Origin: Oscillatoria acuminata PCC 6304
GTDB lineage: Bacteria > Cyanobacteriota > Cyanobacteriia > Cyanobacteriales > Laspinemataceae
Direction of reading: 5' to 3'
Length of the DNA: 64,000 nt
NCBI RefSeq assembly: GCF_000317105.1
Contig: NC_019693.1
Location: forward strand, 124,001-188,000
The notes beneath the pieces are model-generated. The model made no database searches, was not told the origin of the DNA, and worked only from the letters and a program-made list of their open reading frames with translations. The position numbers and the translations under genes are program-made. Below are positions 26,416 to 34,303 of this stretch, in pieces. Numbering within the stretch: the stretch's first letter is position 1; every line of letters begins with the position of its first letter.

Positions 26416-29399
26416 AGTCCGTACAGGGTAAAGGGTGACCAATGATAGGGATCAGAAAACGGGGTATTTTCCTTGATTATAGCAAGTCCATTCCTACAGC
26501 CTTCAAAATAGTTCAGACACCGGATATCCCCGTCGGAGAGTTCCGGTTGTTGTTCTAGTTTCTCAATCTGTTGCTGATACCACTGGGATAAGTCTGCCTT
26601 GGTAACACTTTTCAGCCATTTTTGGGTGGCAGTAAAGGCGACGGGGTAGGAATGTCCTTGTTGTAATTGCTGATAAAAATAGAGGGCGAATAAAGTGCTG
26701 GCATCGGATTGGACTTGCCAGAGGGTACTGAGCACCGAACCGACACCGGAACGCAGGAAACCACTGGTTAATCCCACATATTCGCTGGTAATGGTGGGGT
26801 TGCCGGTGACAGCAGTTTCGCAGGCAGAAAGGTAGATCAGGTGATAGCTGCTGAGATTGAGTTGGATGATATCTTGAACTGTGAGAACATCGTCCCCACT
26901 CAGAAACAAGGCAGAGGCAACCGGATCGGCAAATTCATAATACCCATGTCCTGTAAAGTGTAGGACATGATGACCCTGTTCCAAAGCAGTTTTCACCGCC
27001 GGAGTCGTCGCCTCGGTTTCTGCAAAGCGGGTGGAAGTGGGAAACAGTCGGGAAATCATCTCCGATTCGATATCTGCTGCGGGAAGGGGGGCGAGAGGTT
27101 TGTGCGAACCGTCCCTATCTTTGATGAGACTCTTGGGATTTTCGATACTAAGTATAGAACTGAAAAGCCCCCCCTTAGCAAGGGGGGGTTGGGGGGGTTC
27201 TTCCCCGATACTGAAAAGCCCCCCCTTAGCAAGGGGGGGTTGGGGGGGTTCTTCGTGCCCCATACTGAGGAGAGATTGCGCCTCGGGGGAGGGGGCGGCA
27301 TCTAACAAACTCAATCCAAATACTGCACTAGGAAGATAAGTAATCGCACAACTCTCGGCAAATCCATCCTGGTTTAAAAATAAGGCATGGAGGGGAAGGC
27401 GATGCAAGTCCTTGTGCGGAATCAGAATCAGGCGGTGATATCCTTGGCAATGGTTCAGTTCCTCTAAAATCGCGGAAATCTGGAGAATCTCCGAGAGGCG
27501 ATCGAGTTGTTGCGGCAAAGACTTGCGCCAACTTGCTGATTGTGCGCTGGTTTTGTTCCCTTTGTCGCGACTATACGCTTGATTCCACTCCTCAATCCAG
27601 GTTTCCAACTCCTGCAAATTCCCCAGATACCCCGATTGGTCCTGAAACCGGGATTGCCGCAACACCCGGGGTTCATCCTCATCCGGTTTGAGAATAAACG
27701 TAGTGAGGGCGTAGGGACTCAGATGCCAATACACCACCGCAGTCTGACCCTGCAACAACTTCCGAATCTGCTGCCAACTCGGTTCTGCCACAGCATCCCC
27801 CCTGCCATCCAGCAACCAAGACAAACAGGCATTTTTCCCCGCCTCCGCCACTTCCAATGCCTGCACCACATCCCCTTGTTGCACCCACAAATCCACGGTT
27901 AACTGATTAAAATCAGCAAATTCTAGGGTGAGTTTTCGTTGCTTGCGGGGACTGGTACATTCCTCAACTAACCGCCGTAAGACATCAGTTCCCCGCCGTT
28001 TCAACTCCTGCGCTTGTTCCGTTTGGTTCCATCCGAGTAAGAGACGAATCAATCGGCGTAAGACTTTTAAATGTGCTTCAGGATAGGCAGTTTCGGTGAG
28101 GGTTTCCAGGGCGAGGTTGTAATGGGTGTGTGCGGTTTGCCTGTCTTGGTAGCGGGTTTTGGGGTTTTTGCGCGATCGGTTGTAATAGGCATTGGCGATG
28201 TCAAAATGCAACATCCCCCACCCTTCTGGATGGGTATCTTTCGGGCAATACTTCAACCCTTCCTCATAACTTGCCATTGCACCCTTAAATCCTCTCTCAT
28301 TCAAGTCAGGGTTTAGGATGGCGAAGGCAGAGGGTAGATAGGGGGAATTGCGCCTGTGTAGCATTCCTGCGGCATCGCCTCGATTTCCCCAATCTTGCCA
28401 AGCATCCCGCTTTAGAGTTAAGCCAGAATCAAAAGAGGCAATTGCATCCTCATATTGTCGTAACTTACTCTGCGCTACCCCTCGCTTGAAATAAGCATAG
28501 GAGAAATCGGGCTTGAGGCGAATTGCTTCATTAAATGAGGCAATGGCATCCTCATATTGCCCTAAGTTACGCTGCGCTACCCCTCGATTGCAATAAGCTG
28601 TATCGAAATCGGATTTGAAGCGGATTGCTTCATTAAATGAGGCAATTGCATCCTCATATTGTTTTAAGTGATCACACAGCACTATTCCTCGATGGAAATA
28701 AGCATCGGGGAAATCGGGTTTGAGACGGATTGCTTCATTAAATGAGGCAATGGCATCCTCATATTGCCCTAATTGACTCTGTGTTAACCCTCGCAGATAA
28801 TAAGCATCGGAGAAATTGGGCTTGAGGCAGATGGCTTCATTAAATGAGGCAATTGCATCCTCCTTTTGTCCTAATTGACCCTGCACTACCCCTCGATTGT
28901 AATAAGCATCGGGGAAATTGGGTTTGAGGCAAATGGCTTCATTAAATGAGGCAATTGCATCCTTATTTTGTCCTAATTGACCCTGCGCTACCCCTCGATT
29001 GTAATAAGCATCGGGGAAATCGCGTTTGAAGTGGATTGCTTCATTAAATGAGGCAATGGCATCCTCCTTTTGTCCTAATTGACCCTGCGCTACCCCTCGC
29101 AGATAATAAGCATCGGGATAATCGCGTTTGAGGCGGATTGCTTCATTCCATGAAGCAAGGGCATCGGTAAAATTCCCCCTGTAAAATTGCTCCTTCCCTC
29201 GCTGATACAATTCCTCTGCCTCATCCTTCTCCTGCACCTCCCCTGTTTCCTCAACTTCCACAACTGGAGTCTGCATGAATTTCGTCTCGCGTTCGATATC
29301 GGGGATTAGACGCGGTGGCGGGGGCGGTTCCGGTTTTTGGAATCGTTGTTGTAGGGAGTGATAGATTTGTTTCAGCCACCGCCACAGTTTGCGCCACAT
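26412..29399 (-). CDS. TPR-CHAT protein (caspase-like protease)
   Basis: 995 residues. After a basic/aromatic N-terminus come about eight near-identical 34-residue TPRs (units like DAYYNRGVAQGQLGQ and EDAIASFNEAIRLKP, residues ~65-340), a helical linker, and a C-terminal CHAT domain with the caspase-type dyad His ~817 in HFTGHGYYE and Cys ~860 in LSACETA. CHAT proteases with TPR sensors act in bacterial immunity (for example Craspase/TPR-CHAT with gasdermins). GGAG lies eight bases before the ATG at 29399. An intergenic repeat has been inserted in frame twice inside the CHAT region (residues ~715-750: EEPPQPPLAKGGLFS, 17-residue period). Substrate candidates are the two downstream genes. Confidence 0.88.
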   Translation of the reverse strand: MWRKLWRWLKQIYHSLQQRFQKPEPPPPPRLIPDIERETKFMQTPVVEVEETGEVQEKDEAEELYQRGKEQFYRGNFTDALASWNEAIRLKRDYPDAYYLRGVAQGQLGQKEDAIASFNEAIHFKRDFPDAYYNRGVAQGQLGQNKDAIASFNEAICLKPNFPDAYYNRGVVQGQLGQKEDAIASFNEAICLKPNFSDAYYLRGLTQSQLGQYEDAIASFNEAIRLKPDFPDAYFHRGIVLCDHLKQYEDAIASFNEAIRFKSDFDTAYCNRGVAQRNLGQYEDAIASFNEAIRLKPDFSYAYFKRGVAQSKLRQYEDAIASFDSGLTLKRDAWQDWGNRGDAAGMLHRRNSPYLPSAFAILNPDLNERGFKGAMASYEEGLKYCPKDTHPEGWGMLHFDIANAYYNRSRKNPKTRYQDRQTAHTHYNLALETLTETAYPEAHLKVLRRLIRLLLGWNQTEQAQELKRRGTDVLRRLVEECTSPRKQRKLTLEFADFNQLTVDLWVQQGDVVQALEVAEAGKNACLSWLLDGRGDAVAEPSWQQIRKLLQGQTAVVYWHLSPYALTTFILKPDEDEPRVLRQSRFQDQSGYLGNLQELETWIEEWNQAYSRDKGNKTSAQSASWRKSLPQQLDRLSEILQISAILEELNHCQGYHRLILIPHKDLHRLPLHALFLNQDGFAESCAITYLPSAVFGLSLLDAAPSPEAQSLLSMGHEEPPQPPLAKGGLFSIGEEPPQPPLAKGGLFSSILSIENPKSLIKDRDGSHKPLAPLPAADIESEMISRLFPTSTRFAETEATTPAVKTALEQGHHVLHFTGHGYYEFADPVASALFLSGDDVLTVQDIIQLNLSSYHLIYLSACETAVTGNPTITSEYVGLTSGFLRSGVGSVLSTLWQVQSDASTLFALYFYQQLQQGHSYPVAFTATQKWLKSVTKADLSQWYQQQIEKLEQQPELSDGDIRCLNYFEGCRNGLAIIKENTPFSDPYHWSPFTLYGL
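27160..27252. repeat. In-frame duplicated repeat inside CHAT gene
   Basis: Two 51-bp units, each with the CCCCCCCTTAGCAAGGGGGG hairpin found between genes elsewhere (for example 24355-24395). The period of 51 bp keeps the frame and adds two 17-residue copies between the two CHAT subdomains. Confidence 0.85.
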
Positions 29400-29584
29400 C
29401 TGCTGTTCTCCGGTTTGGGGTTGATGGATTTATTAAACCACAGATTCCACTGATTTTCACTGAGGGGAGGATTGGGACTGTTGTTATGATTTTAATCGGT
29501 TAGAAACTATCTGTTAGTCGGATTTATCCGACTTTAGCTATGAGGCGGGGGTTTGAACCCCCGCTGGTTGATGCGACTCACCAT

Positions 29585-30493
29585 TTATTCGGTTCTTCTA
29601 ATCCATCCATTCAGGGTAAATCGGCTATCTAGGAAGTTTTTGGAGGGGCAATTTACGGGGCGGACTTCGTGACAACAGCCACTCGCAAAGAAGACGATAC
29701 TGTTATTGGTGGGTGGGATATCCGTATAGGATTCTGCCATTGAATATAAGGTGTCGGATAATTTTAAGGTGTCGTACATCCGTAGTTCTCCGCCGATAAA
29801 AGGTTTCGGTTCTCGGTGGAAGTAGTAAATGTAACTGATGGTTCGGGTGGCTGTTACTCCATCTCCGTTATCGTTATGGGCTTTATAATAATGTCCGTCG
29901 TTGTGGGCGGTGATTTGAGCTTCGATTTCACTGACTTCAAAAGTGGGAATGGCTAAGTGTTCGGTGATTTGGGGAAGGATTTGTTTGATTCGTTCTTTGA
30001 TGAGGTCCCCAAATTCATGGAAGTAATAGAAGATTTTCGATCGCCGATAGTTGGGGTCGTCAATCCCAATTTGGCTGTCCTCAAATGCTCCCCGATTATC
30101 TATCACATAGTTGAGAATCCGTTGGTTTTCCTCTTCACTCAAGAAGTTCTGGATTTTTAGGGATTTGGATTCGATGATAATCGGTGTGGTTGCTGTTTGC
30201 AGGGGCTGAATGGGTTCGGGTTCGGGGGAAAAGTCGGGCAGGGAAACCGGCGGATCGGTGGCGATCGCCACGATGGAACGACTGGGAAAGTATAGGGTAG
30301 GTCCTCCATCTTCCATCGGTATCTGGAAGAGTTTATTCGGTTGCGATCGCTCAGGGTGAGAACGGAGGGCGATCGCTTCTAACATATCTTGCAACAGTGG
30401 CGCATCTGCTGGCATGGACAACTCGCACTGATGTCCCCCGGCAATCAGTAGCATTACATGAACGGTTTGTGTCTCGGTGATATTCGATGTCAT
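29585..30493 (-). CDS. 2-oxoglutarate/Fe(II) oxygenase (prolyl 4-hydroxylase-like) with N-terminal accessory domain
   Basis: 302 residues. N-terminal ~80 residues form a domain shared with the next two upstream genes (VMLLIAGGHQCELSM, DAPLLQDMLEAI, KLFQIPMEDG, LYFPSRSIVAIATDPP). Then a P4H-type oxygenase: LKIQNFLSEEENQRIL, iron ligands His and Asp in YKAHNDNGDG, FIGGELRMYD, distal His in GCCHEVRPV and the 2OG-binding Arg in DSRFTLNGW. Likely hydroxylates a protein or peptide; substrate unknown. ATG at 30493 is preceded by AAGG; an ATG at 30529 is possible. First of a set of four related oxygenase genes on this strand. Confidence 0.85.
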   Translation of the reverse strand: MTSNITETQTVHVMLLIAGGHQCELSMPADAPLLQDMLEAIALRSHPERSQPNKLFQIPMEDGGPTLYFPSRSIVAIATDPPVSLPDFSPEPEPIQPLQTATTPIIIESKSLKIQNFLSEEENQRILNYVIDNRGAFEDSQIGIDDPNYRRSKIFYYFHEFGDLIKERIKQILPQITEHLAIPTFEVSEIEAQITAHNDGHYYKAHNDNGDGVTATRTISYIYYFHREPKPFIGGELRMYDTLKLSDTLYSMAESYTDIPPTNNSIVFFASGCCHEVRPVNCPSKNFLDSRFTLNGWIRRTE

Positions 30494-30540
30494 ACGCTGA
30501 ACCTTATAGCAATTGGACTTTAACATCAAGGTAAATTGAG

Positions 30541-30725
30541 TAGCCCTGAATTGGTGGTAAATTCAATCATGAAAAATCGGGGTTTCTTGTAGGGGCGTAT
30601 TGCATACGCCCTCTTTATCCCTCCATTGAATCCCGAAAAATCGGGGTTTCTTGTAGGGGCGTATTGCATACATCAGAGGGCGTATGCAATACGCCCCTAC
30701 AAATCAATACACCAATTCAGGGCTA
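30541..30725. mobile_element. 185-bp MITE with 16-bp perfect ends and target duplication
   Basis: Perfect 16-bp inverted ends (TAGCCCTGAATTGGTG). Inside are two direct modules TCGGGGTTTCTTGTAGGGGC and an inverted partner CGCCCCTACAA. The direct repeat GGTAAATTGAG flanks it on both sides (30530-30540 and 30727-30737), consistent with a target-site duplication and a recent insertion. Confidence 0.88.
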
Positions 30726-30780
30726 GGGTAAATTGAGCTAAACACTCACACGGAAGTGAGGACCGGGTAGCAATTTTAGG

Positions 30781-31659
30781 TTAACCCGATCGCCGCATCC
30801 ATCCCTGTACCCGGAAGCAGCGATCGCGAAATGCTGGGGAGTTCGGATACACCCGTAGCACTTCATACGCATTACTCGTCAAGAAAAATACAATGCTATT
30901 CTGACGCGGTTCCACGGTTTTATAGGATTGTGCGACACTCACTTGATTATTGAGTAGCTGACTGTCATAAACTAGCAGTTCTCCCCCGGTAAAAGGTTTG
31001 GGAGTTTTATAGAAAAAGTAGCAGAAATTCACCACTCTCAAGGCAGTTTCCGGACTATTTCCATCGGTAGAAATGGACTGTCCCTCAATGGCATGAGTGG
31101 GAATTTCTTGTGCCTCCATTTCCGTTAGAGGAAATCCCCCCATTCCCAACTGAATTAGTACATCGGGAAGCATCATTTGCACACGGTGTAACAGCACTTC
31201 CCGCAACAGTGCAAAGGATTGGGGAGTCGGCAACTGAATCCCACTAGAGGCAGCCCCTTCCTGGGGAAAGATTGTCTCAATCAGTCGCTGGTACTCTGCC
31301 GGTTTTAGGAAATTATCCAGTTGCACAAAACTGGATTCAATGAGTTTCTGAGGGGGTGGGGGTGGGGGACTGGGTTCGAGTTGTCGAGATGGGGGTTCTA
31401 AGTTCAGGGATTCTATAGGGATGGGAGGAACTGTGGCGATCGCCGCGATCGCATCCGGAGGAATGTACAAACAAGATCCATCCTCTTCATTGGGTATTTT
31501 AAATACATCTTTTCCCCCATTCTTCCCCCGATTGCTTAATGCTTGAAATAACTCTTGCAGCAACGGTGCATCTGCCATTAAGGATAGTTCATATTGATGA
31601 CCACCCGTCATCATCACAATCACTTGGACCAGGTTCGATTCTAATTCCATAGATTCCAT
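30781..31659 (-). CDS. Degenerate P4H-like paralogue (likely inactive oxygenase)
   Basis: 292 residues, paralogue of the neighbour at 29585-30493 with the same N-terminal domain (VIVMMTGGHQYELSL, DAPLLQELFQAL, DVFKIPNEEDG) and the same oxygenase scaffold (SFVQLDNFLKPAEYQRLI, PFTGGELLVYD, NSIVFFLTSNAYEVLRV). At the aligned positions the first iron ligand His is Ser (ISTDG against AHNDN) and the distal His is Tyr (AYEV against CHEV); the C-terminal Arg region (DRCFRVQGWMRR) remains. It probably cannot bind iron, so it may be a binding subunit for its active paralogue. ATG at 31659; a TTG four codons earlier is also in frame. Confidence 0.75.
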   Translation of the reverse strand: MESMELESNLVQVIVMMTGGHQYELSLMADAPLLQELFQALSNRGKNGGKDVFKIPNEEDGSCLYIPPDAIAAIATVPPIPIESLNLEPPSRQLEPSPPPPPPQKLIESSFVQLDNFLKPAEYQRLIETIFPQEGAASSGIQLPTPQSFALLREVLLHRVQMMLPDVLIQLGMGGFPLTEMEAQEIPTHAIEGQSISTDGNSPETALRVVNFCYFFYKTPKPFTGGELLVYDSQLLNNQVSVAQSYKTVEPRQNSIVFFLTSNAYEVLRVYPNSPAFRDRCFRVQGWMRRSG

Positions 31660-31694
31660 TTTTCTCAGCAATTTACAAGATTATTTGAGAGTTT

Positions 31695-31900
31695 ATAGCA
31701 GTTATCCTCGTGAGGGGGCTTCAGCCGCGTCACGCCGCTTTGGAGGCTCTGCCTCCAGTCCCCAAGCAAGGGTTTAATCTGCAAAGAGGTTCTCTAAACT
31801 TAGACAGTCTCCATACAGGCGGCAGAGCCGCTAAGAATGTGTGACGCGGCAGAGCCACGTCACAAGAAAAACCTCTACCTTACAAGAAAAACCTCTACCT
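31695..31900. repeat. GAGGGGGCTTCAGCCGCGTCAC repeat and a 17-bp tandem
   Basis: Contains the GGGGGCTTCAGCCGCGTCAC module also found at 45618-45805, several CGGCAGAGCC/GGCTCTGCC motifs, and a tandem pair ACAAGAAAAACCTCTACC at 31861-31900. No gene seen in the gap. Confidence 0.65.
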
Positions 31901-31902
31901 TT

Positions 31903-33051
31903 TTACTCTTCAAAATCATTATGAACCAAAAAGTTCATGAAAGAAATTGAAATCGAAACATCCAGGGATTTCACCTGATGCCACCATCCCACAGGCAGAA
32001 ATAAGACCTCTCCCGCTTCTAACACCACCTCAATGATATCAACCTCCTTAAGTTGAGGATACCGTTCATAGTCGAGATGATCTAAATCAATGTCGCTAAA
32101 ATACTTCCCATAATTCCCCAGCAAATGTTTATGATTAGGAGAAATGAGTCGCACCTGTTTCCGTCCATACACTTGACACAAAAAACTGTTTAACGCATCA
32201 AAATGTAAGGGAGTGATGGCCCCAGCTGGTCCAAACCAAAGGACAGTGCGATTCGGTTCAGGGGTTGCAGTTAGATATTCGGGAAAGAGTTGGATATCAT
32301 TGAAGAGTCCTTGCAGGGGTTTCCGGCACAAGTTGCCATTATAAGAACCCATGTAGTAATCATTGGTTTCCCCCCCTTGGCGGATGATATCTACAAATTC
32401 ACCCAGAGGAAGCATTTTTTGATGCTTTCTGCGTTGTTTTTCATAGGCGGGATTCGAGTTTCGGTTGAATTGTGCGCCAACGGTAACATGACCGTAATTT
32501 TCCTTTAAATACTCTGGCGTCCACTGGTAAAGTGCAGGCCATTTTTCCATCAAATCGGTGAAGATAACGGGTTTGTTGCCGATGTAATAGCGCTCTAAAA
32601 ATTCGGCCCCGGACACATGAGGAATTCTGGCAATTTTACCATAGTTCGGGGAGAGTTTGTCGAGTTTACGGTAAATATTGAGTTGCCATTCCAGTTGTTG
32701 AACGGGATTGTCCGGTTCTGCCTCCTCTCGTTCTAAGTCTAAACTTTCGATCGCAACCGGCGGGTCCGTGGCGATCGCCACTAAAGACTCCCCGGGAAAA
32801 TACAAGGCGGCATTTCCCCCTTCAATGGGAATCTGAAACAGTTTACTCTCGGCGCTTTCCGGTGCAGTTGTTAACCCTTGAAAGAGTTCCCGTAGTAGCG
32901 GTGCATCAGGCAACAAGGCAATTTCACACTGATGACCCCCTTCTAACAGCAGCATCACTTGCAGGAGTTGCGAGTCCTCCGAGGTGGCGATCGCTGGTTC
33001 AATTTCTATCTTTTCAGTTTTCATTTTTCCCGATAATTGGTCAACGTTCAT
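31903..33051 (-). CDS. Cupin-8/JmjC-type 2-oxoglutarate oxygenase with shared N-terminal domain
   Basis: 382 residues. Starts with the same accessory domain as the two P4H-like genes downstream (LLQVMLLLEGGHQCEIAL, DAPLLRELFQGL, LFQIPIEGG, AIATDPPVAIESL), then a cupin-8 (FIH-like) domain: IPHVSGAEFLERYYIGNKPVIF, HxD in TPLHFDALNSF, the lysine in VYGRKQVRLISP, distal His in FLPVGWWHQVKS. Likely hydroxylates a protein side chain. AGGAGA abuts the ATG at 33051 very closely, so the ATG at 33024 could be the true start. Only 12 bp from the next gene upstream, so they are one operon. Confidence 0.85.
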   Translation of the reverse strand: MNVDQLSGKMKTEKIEIEPAIATSEDSQLLQVMLLLEGGHQCEIALLPDAPLLRELFQGLTTAPESAESKLFQIPIEGGNAALYFPGESLVAIATDPPVAIESLDLEREEAEPDNPVQQLEWQLNIYRKLDKLSPNYGKIARIPHVSGAEFLERYYIGNKPVIFTDLMEKWPALYQWTPEYLKENYGHVTVGAQFNRNSNPAYEKQRRKHQKMLPLGEFVDIIRQGGETNDYYMGSYNGNLCRKPLQGLFNDIQLFPEYLTATPEPNRTVLWFGPAGAITPLHFDALNSFLCQVYGRKQVRLISPNHKHLLGNYGKYFSDIDLDHLDYERYPQLKEVDIIEVVLEAGEVLFLPVGWWHQVKSLDVSISISFMNFLVHNDFEE

Positions 33052-33063
33052 TCTCCTGACTTG

Positions 33064-34137
33064 TTACTTAATATTGTAAAAATTGGGAAACAGAAAATTG
33101 GTAAAGGAAATAGAAATGGCAATGTCTAAAGACTCGACATGATGCCACCATCCCACAGGCAGAAGTATCACCTCTCCGGGTTCTAGGATAACCTCGATCG
33201 CTTCCACATCCTTAAATCGGGGATATTTCTCGTAATCGGGATTGAGTAAATCCACCTCGCTGTAAACCCCAACCTGATTATAAAGTAAGTGTTTTTGATT
33301 GGGAGAAATCAACCGGATGCGCTTTTTCCCATACACTTGAGCCAGGAGCACATTGCAGGGGTCGTGATGCAGTGGCGTAATTGTCCCTTCCGGACCAAAC
33401 CAGAAAAACATACAAACCGTGCGGTTAGAGGGATCGAGATACTCGGGGAAAATTTCAATTTCTTCCAGGAGTTGTTTCAAATCTGAGTGGTCAAAATTTT
33501 CATTATAGGGAACCATATAATAATCATTGGTTTTGCCGCCATTAACGACCAAATCTACATACTCCCCCATCGTCATCTGCTTGCGGTGTTTATGCTTTTC
33601 TTGTTCAAATAACGGGTTTGATTCCCGGTTAAATTGAACCTCAACGGTGGTTTCACCGTAATGTTGTTTAAAATATTCGGGATTCCAACGCGATAAAGCC
33701 GGCCAATTTCCCATGATATCGGTTAAAATCACTGGAGTATTGGTGGCATAATACTTTTCAAGAAAATCCACTTGAGAAAGACGATCCACCCGTTGGATTG
33801 TGTTATAATGAGGGGAGAGTTTTTCCAGGGTCCGATAAACTTCAAGCTGAAGTTCTAATTTCTCAATCTGGGTCGCTTCGAGGGAACTTTTATCTTGTAA
33901 TTTCTGCTTTTCCTCTGCAATCATCGCGCAAGCGGCTTGAAAACAAGGGTTGGCCGAAACTGCTTTAACTTCGGATATGGCCATCCGAATATCAACCCCC
34001 CGTTGCACCAAAATATCTACAATTTGACCATCGGGAAGTTGACGCAATTTGTTAGCAGCAATCCATTTTTTCCAGTCATTTGATAATCCAGATTGCGTGG
34101 GACTAATCAGGTGAGCTTGCCAAAAGTCTGTTTGCAT
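33064..34137 (-). CDS. Cupin-8/JmjC-type 2-oxoglutarate oxygenase
   Basis: 357 residues, paralogue of the 31903-33051 product in the catalytic part: VDFLEKYYATNTPVILTD, HxD in TPLHHDPCNVL, VYGKKRIRLISP, distal His in LPVGWWHHVES. The N-terminal ~100 residues differ: a helical segment (WKKWIAANKLRQLPDGQI, VDIRMAISEV) and a coiled coil replace the GGHQ-type domain. First gene of the oxygenase set by transcription order. Substrate unknown; no precursor-peptide gene was found next to it. Confidence 0.85.
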   Translation of the reverse strand: MQTDFWQAHLISPTQSGLSNDWKKWIAANKLRQLPDGQIVDILVQRGVDIRMAISEVKAVSANPCFQAACAMIAEEKQKLQDKSSLEATQIEKLELQLEVYRTLEKLSPHYNTIQRVDRLSQVDFLEKYYATNTPVILTDIMGNWPALSRWNPEYFKQHYGETTVEVQFNRESNPLFEQEKHKHRKQMTMGEYVDLVVNGGKTNDYYMVPYNENFDHSDLKQLLEEIEIFPEYLDPSNRTVCMFFWFGPEGTITPLHHDPCNVLLAQVYGKKRIRLISPNQKHLLYNQVGVYSEVDLLNPDYEKYPRFKDVEAIEVILEPGEVILLPVGWWHHVESLDIAISISFTNFLFPNFYNIK

Positions 34138-34303
34138 AATTTTGTTTCAGTGAGTCCTATTGTTTGCTAGAAATCAAAGGGTTAAAACCCAATCAACCCC
34201 TTATTTTGTAACCTCTTCAATCGAGTTTAACCAACCCCCGCCTGCGCGGGGGCAGGTTTGAATTTCACCAGCGGGGGTTTGAACCCCTGCCGTTTATGGT
34301 AAC

